Assembly (NCBI GenBank): GCA_041060555.1
Contig: JBEUDS010000015.1
Strand: one strand, 5' to 3'
Source of the DNA: CAUJIW01 sp963205175
GTDB lineage: Bacteria; Pseudomonadota; Alphaproteobacteria; Sphingomonadales; Sphingomonadaceae
DNA length: 64,000 bases
The position numbers and the translations under genes were made by a program. Below the pieces are notes generated by a model. That model worked only from the letters and a program-made list of their open reading frames with translations, searched no databases and was not told the DNA's origin. Positions 61,082 through 64,000 of this stretch are shown piece after piece (the first letter of the stretch is position 1; each line of letters starts with the position of its first letter).

Positions 61082-61840
61082 TCAATCGTGGAACATGCGC
61101 GCGTTGCCCGGCTGGTAGCCGGTGCGCGGGCTGAGGAACCGGCGGAGCTGCTCGCGGGCCTGCGCCTGCGCGGCCGCCCGCTGCGCCATGTCGAGCGACT
61201 GCGCCCGGCCCTGCGCCGCGACGAGCGCGGTCAAATCGGCTAGCTGCTGCGATTGCAGGGCGATGAGCTGGTTGCCGGCCTGGGCGGCTTGCAGCGCGCC
61301 ATCGGCTGACTGGCTGGCGTTGACGAGCCGGTCGAGCGTGGTGCGCGAGCCGTCGATGTTGCCGACCACGCCGGCCTGCACTTTCAGCGCGTCCTCGAAC
61401 GCGCCGACGCTCGCCTCCCAGCGGCTGCGGGCATCGGCGACGAGCGACTGATCCGAGCCGGACAGGTTGGTGCCCCGATAGCGTTGCGAGAACGCCTGGT
61501 CGATGGAGCGCACGTCGTAGGCGATGCGCTGCGCCTCGGAGAGAAGCTGCTGCGTGCGCTGGAACTGGCTCTGAAGCTGCTGAAGCTGACTGAACGGCAG
61601 CGAAGTCAGGTTACGCGCTTCGTTGAGAAGACTCGTCGCCTGGTTCTGGATTTGCTGAATCTGATTGTTGATCTGCTGGAGCGACCGGGCGGCCGTCAGC
61701 ACGTTCTGCGCATAGTTGGTGGGATCATAGACGATCCCGCCGAACTGCGCGTAGGCCGGGGTCGCGGCAGTGATGCCGATGACGCCCGACGTGGCGAGGA
61801 CGCCGGCCACGATGGCTCGGCGCAGGATTCTGGTCTTCAT
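61082..61840 (-). CDS. trbJ: P-type conjugative transfer protein TrbJ (VirB5-like)
   Basis: Secreted minor pilus component of 252 residues. A signal peptide (VAGVLATSGVIGITAATPAY, cut after AYA) is followed by VYDPTNYAQNVLTAARSLQQ, a signature of TrbJ, and long Gln/Asn-rich coiled helices. AGGAG lies eight bases upstream of ATG 61840. Overlaps the trbE stop by four bases. Confidence 0.94.
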   Translation of the reverse strand: MKTRILRRAIVAGVLATSGVIGITAATPAYAQFGGIVYDPTNYAQNVLTAARSLQQINNQIQQIQNQATSLLNEARNLTSLPFSQLQQLQSQFQRTQQLLSEAQRIAYDVRSIDQAFSQRYRGTNLSGSDQSLVADARSRWEASVGAFEDALKVQAGVVGNIDGSRTTLDRLVNASQSADGALQAAQAGNQLIALQSQQLADLTALVAAQGRAQSLDMAQRAAAQAQAREQLRRFLSPRTGYQPGNARMFHD

Positions 61841-63921
61841 AGCGGTAACTCCTGCTGGCTGGGGGGAAGAAGCTCGATCGCCCAGGCGCAGCCGCGATGG
61901 CGCAGCCACTCAGCCGCGAAGGCGGAGGCGTCGTGGGTTTCGGTGATCTCGGCGATGCGGAGCTGGTCGGTCTTCGACGACGCGGCGGCGAACGCCAGCG
62001 CGACTTCGCCCAGCCCCAGCTCGAACAGGCGGTTTCCCCGCCGCGACTGGCAGTAATAGTCGCGCTTGGGAGTCGCCCGGCTGAGGATTTCGATCTGACG
62101 GTCGTTGAGGCCGAACCGTTCGTAGATCGCAGCGATCTGCGGTTCGGCGGCGCGCTCGTTCGGCAGGAAGATGCGCGTCGGGCAGCTTTCGATGATGGCC
62201 GGCGCGATGCTCGACGTCTCGATGTCGGCGAGGCTCTGCGTGGCGAACACCACGCTCGCGTTCTTCTTCCGCAAGGTCTTGAGCCACTCGCGGAGCTGCG
62301 CCGCGAAGGCCGGGCTGTCGAGCACCAGCCAGCCCTCGTCTATGATGATGAGCGTGGGCGAGCCGTCCAGCCGGCCCTCGATCCGGTGGAACAGGTAGGA
62401 GAGCACCGCGGCGGCCGAGCCGGCGCCGACCAGGCCCTCCGTCTCGAACGCCTGCACCGAGGCTTCACCAAGGCGCTCCGCCTCGGCGTCGAGCAGCCGG
62501 CCCCACGGACCGCCGATGCAGTAGGAAGCCAGCGCCTGCTTGAGCTGCTGGCTTTGCAAAAGGACGGAAAGGCCGGTGATGGTGCGTTCGCCGATCGGCG
62601 CGGATGCCAGCGAGCCGAGCGCGGACCAGATATGCTCCTTGGCCTGCGGATCGACCGCGACGCCTTCGGAGGCGAGGATCGCCGCCAGCCATTCGGCGGC
62701 CCAGGCACGTTCGGCCGGATCGTCGATATGCGCGAGCGGCTGGAGCTGCACGCCGTCACCGGCCTCGTCGGCCAACATCCCGCCGAGATCCTGCCAGTCG
62801 CCACCCATGCCGATGGCGGCGGCGCGGATGCTGCCGCCGAAGTCGAAGGCAAAGACCTGGGCGTTCTCGTAGCGGCGGAACTGCATCGCCATCAGCGCGA
62901 GCAGCACCGATTTGCCGGCGCCGGTCGGGCCGACGATCAGCGTGTGTCCGACATCGCCGACGTGAAGGGAAAACCGGAACGGGGTCGAGCCTTCGGTCTT
63001 GCCGTAGAGCAAGGGGGGCGCACCGAAATGCTCGTCCCGTTCCGGCCCCGCCCATACCGCTGACAGGGGGATCAGGTGGGCGAGATTGATGGTGGAAATC
63101 GGAGGTTGGCGGACGTTGGCGTAGGTATGGCCGGGCAGGCTCCCCAGCCACGCCTCGATCGCGTTCATCCCCTCGGGGATCACGGTGAAGTCGCGGCCCT
63201 GGATGACCTTCTCGACCAGCCGCAGCTTCTCGGCGGCGATGGCGGGATCGCGGTCCCACACCGTCACCGTCGCGGTGACATAGGCCATGCCGGCATAGTC
63301 GGCGCCCAGCTCCTGCAGGGCGGTGTCGGCGTCGGCGGCCTTGTTCGAGGCGTCGCTGTCGAGCAGCGTGGATGCCTCATTGGTCATCACCTCTTTCAAG
63401 ATGGCCGCGACCGACTTGCGCTTGGCGAACCATTGCCGCCTGATCTTGGTCAGCAGCTTGGTCGCGTCGGTCTTGTCGAGCATGATCGCGCGGGTGGACC
63501 AGCGATACTCGAAGGCGAGCCGGTTCAGCTCGTCGAGCAGGCCGGGAAACGTCACGCTCGGGAATCCCGTGATCGTCAGCGTGCGGAGATGATGGTCGCC
63601 CAGGCGCGGCTCAAGTCCGCCGGTCAGCGGCTCATCGGCCAGCAGCGCGTCGAGGTGCATCGGTGTTTCGGGCACGCGCACGCGCTGGCGCCGGGTCGAG
63701 ATCGTGCTGTGCAGGTAGGTCAGCGTCTCGGCGTCATCGAGCCAGCGGACCTCGGGCACGAAGCCTTCCACCAGGTTGAGAACGCGGTCGCTGCGATCGG
63801 TGAAGCTCTTGAGCAGCTCCCACGGATCGACGCCGGACGTTGACCGGCCTTCGTAGAGCCAGCCCTCGGCGCGGGTCGCGTCCGTCAAGGTGGTGTAATT
63901 TCGGCTGTGGCCGTGGGCCAT
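61837..63921 (-). CDS. trbE: Conjugal transfer ATPase TrbE (VirB4-like), N-terminally short
   Basis: Hexameric ATPase powering pilus assembly and transfer. The visible 694 residues hold most of the protein: STRRQRVRVPETPMHLDALL, NVRQPPISTINLAHLIPLS, Walker A GPTGAGKSVL (about 329-338), Walker B PTLIIIDEGW (about 522-531) and VVFATQSLADIETSSIAPAI. Family members have about 800-850 residues. Here the conserved part starts abruptly at RAEGWLYEGRSTSG, so some 130-150 N-terminal residues are lost, and the first 15 residues (MAHGHSRNYTTLTDA) look unrelated. No ribosome site precedes the ATG. The truncated gene may be inactive. Confidence 0.85.
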   Translation of the reverse strand: MAHGHSRNYTTLTDATRAEGWLYEGRSTSGVDPWELLKSFTDRSDRVLNLVEGFVPEVRWLDDAETLTYLHSTISTRRQRVRVPETPMHLDALLADEPLTGGLEPRLGDHHLRTLTITGFPSVTFPGLLDELNRLAFEYRWSTRAIMLDKTDATKLLTKIRRQWFAKRKSVAAILKEVMTNEASTLLDSDASNKAADADTALQELGADYAGMAYVTATVTVWDRDPAIAAEKLRLVEKVIQGRDFTVIPEGMNAIEAWLGSLPGHTYANVRQPPISTINLAHLIPLSAVWAGPERDEHFGAPPLLYGKTEGSTPFRFSLHVGDVGHTLIVGPTGAGKSVLLALMAMQFRRYENAQVFAFDFGGSIRAAAIGMGGDWQDLGGMLADEAGDGVQLQPLAHIDDPAERAWAAEWLAAILASEGVAVDPQAKEHIWSALGSLASAPIGERTITGLSVLLQSQQLKQALASYCIGGPWGRLLDAEAERLGEASVQAFETEGLVGAGSAAAVLSYLFHRIEGRLDGSPTLIIIDEGWLVLDSPAFAAQLREWLKTLRKKNASVVFATQSLADIETSSIAPAIIESCPTRIFLPNERAAEPQIAAIYERFGLNDRQIEILSRATPKRDYYCQSRRGNRLFELGLGEVALAFAAASSKTDQLRIAEITETHDASAFAAEWLRHRGCAWAIELLPPSQQELPL

Positions 63922-63923
63922 CG

Positions 63924-64000
63924 TCAGGCGGCTTTGGCGGTGATGTGTAGGGGCTGATTTTCCTCCTCGATCATGGGTTGGTTGAGTTCGGCCATGCCTT
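63924..64000 (-). CDS. C-terminal end of an unidentified reading frame
   Basis: An open frame enters from the right edge and ends at a TGA two bases before the trbE start. Only its last 25 residues are visible, ending in EENQPLHITAKAA. It does not look like the C-terminus of TrbD, which should precede trbE. It could be part of an inserted element or a displaced gene; ATGs at 63995 and 63974 also leave a short leader peptide possible. Confidence 0.35.
   Translation of the reverse strand, partial: GMAELNQPMIEEENQPLHITAKAA

Larger units (their letters stand above)
43991..64000. mobile_element. One end of a Tn4371-like integrative conjugative element with metal-resistance cargo
   Basis: From about 44 kb on there are no housekeeping genes. 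A czc/P1B-4 ATPase metal-export island is followed by LysR, an EexN-like gene and a convergent trb cluster in the order trbE-J-K(alt)-L-F-G-I-DUF2274, the order known from Tn4371-like ICEs and IncP-like transfer systems. The integrase, relaxase, traG and trbB-D must lie beyond the right edge. The left limit is set only by the end of the last chromosomal gene. Confidence 0.75.

Overview
The window comes from a GC-rich alphaproteobacterial chromosome. CpdR, a divK-pleD pair, a DinB with an N-terminal zinc ribbon next to a DUF3572 gene, and a lone DnaJ/CbpA-type chaperone all point to that class. The chromosomal part could suit Rhodospirillales or a related order; this is an inference from gene content, not a phylogeny. 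Genes are dense, with many 1-4 base start/stop overlaps, and antisense reading frames are long because of the high GC.

Left part (1-13.7 kb) is housekeeping: an MBL-fold hydrolase under a LiuR-like operator, a nitroreductase, pgsA-moaD-moaE, a diguanylate cyclase and a NIT-domain chemoreceptor, a phzF-like/CDF/pdxH operon, a dnaJ-like gene, a YihY/BrkB membrane protein, fabI and aroC. From 13.8 to 19.9 kb lie two tandem paralogous TonB-dependent receptors; the second carries a one-base frameshift. From 20 to 29 kb are a Nudix hydrolase, a PEP-CTERM protein whose 3' end is amplified as 29-bp repeats, tRNA-Val(GAC), two glycerophosphodiesterases, cpdR divergent from an N-formylglutamate amidohydrolase, a well-formed candidate small RNA with a CCUCC motif, an LpxH-like phosphatase with a glycosyltransferase, a RidA protein and a degenerate GGDEF protein. 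From 29 to 44 kb are dinB-HAD-DUF3572 divergent from divK-pleD (with CtrA-like sites between), an alpha carbonic anhydrase with a SPOR protein, an M2 peptidase, a CitE-like lyase, a phytase-like protein with a VPxPA C-terminal sorting tail, a second glycosyltransferase, and a PepSY/response regulator/histidine kinase operon.

From about 44 kb to the right edge the content changes to one end of an integrative and conjugative element. Its cargo is a divalent-metal export island: a CzcI-like small His-rich protein, CzcC-CzcB-CzcA tripartite efflux, an SRPBCC protein, a minimal CDF-like transporter, a His-tailed zinc-finger protein, a lipoprotein and a P1B-4-type ATPase. Next come a LysR regulator and an EexN-like protein. 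On the opposite strand is a Tn4371/IncP-type mating-pair-formation cluster in the order trbE-trbJ-trbK(alt)-trbL-trbF-trbG-trbI-DUF2274. The cytoplasmic exporters (ATPase, CDF) would move metal to the periplasm and the CzcCBA complex from there to the outside. The trbE gene lacks the first 130-150 residues usual in the family and is preceded by an unrelated short frame, which suggests a rearrangement at the right edge.
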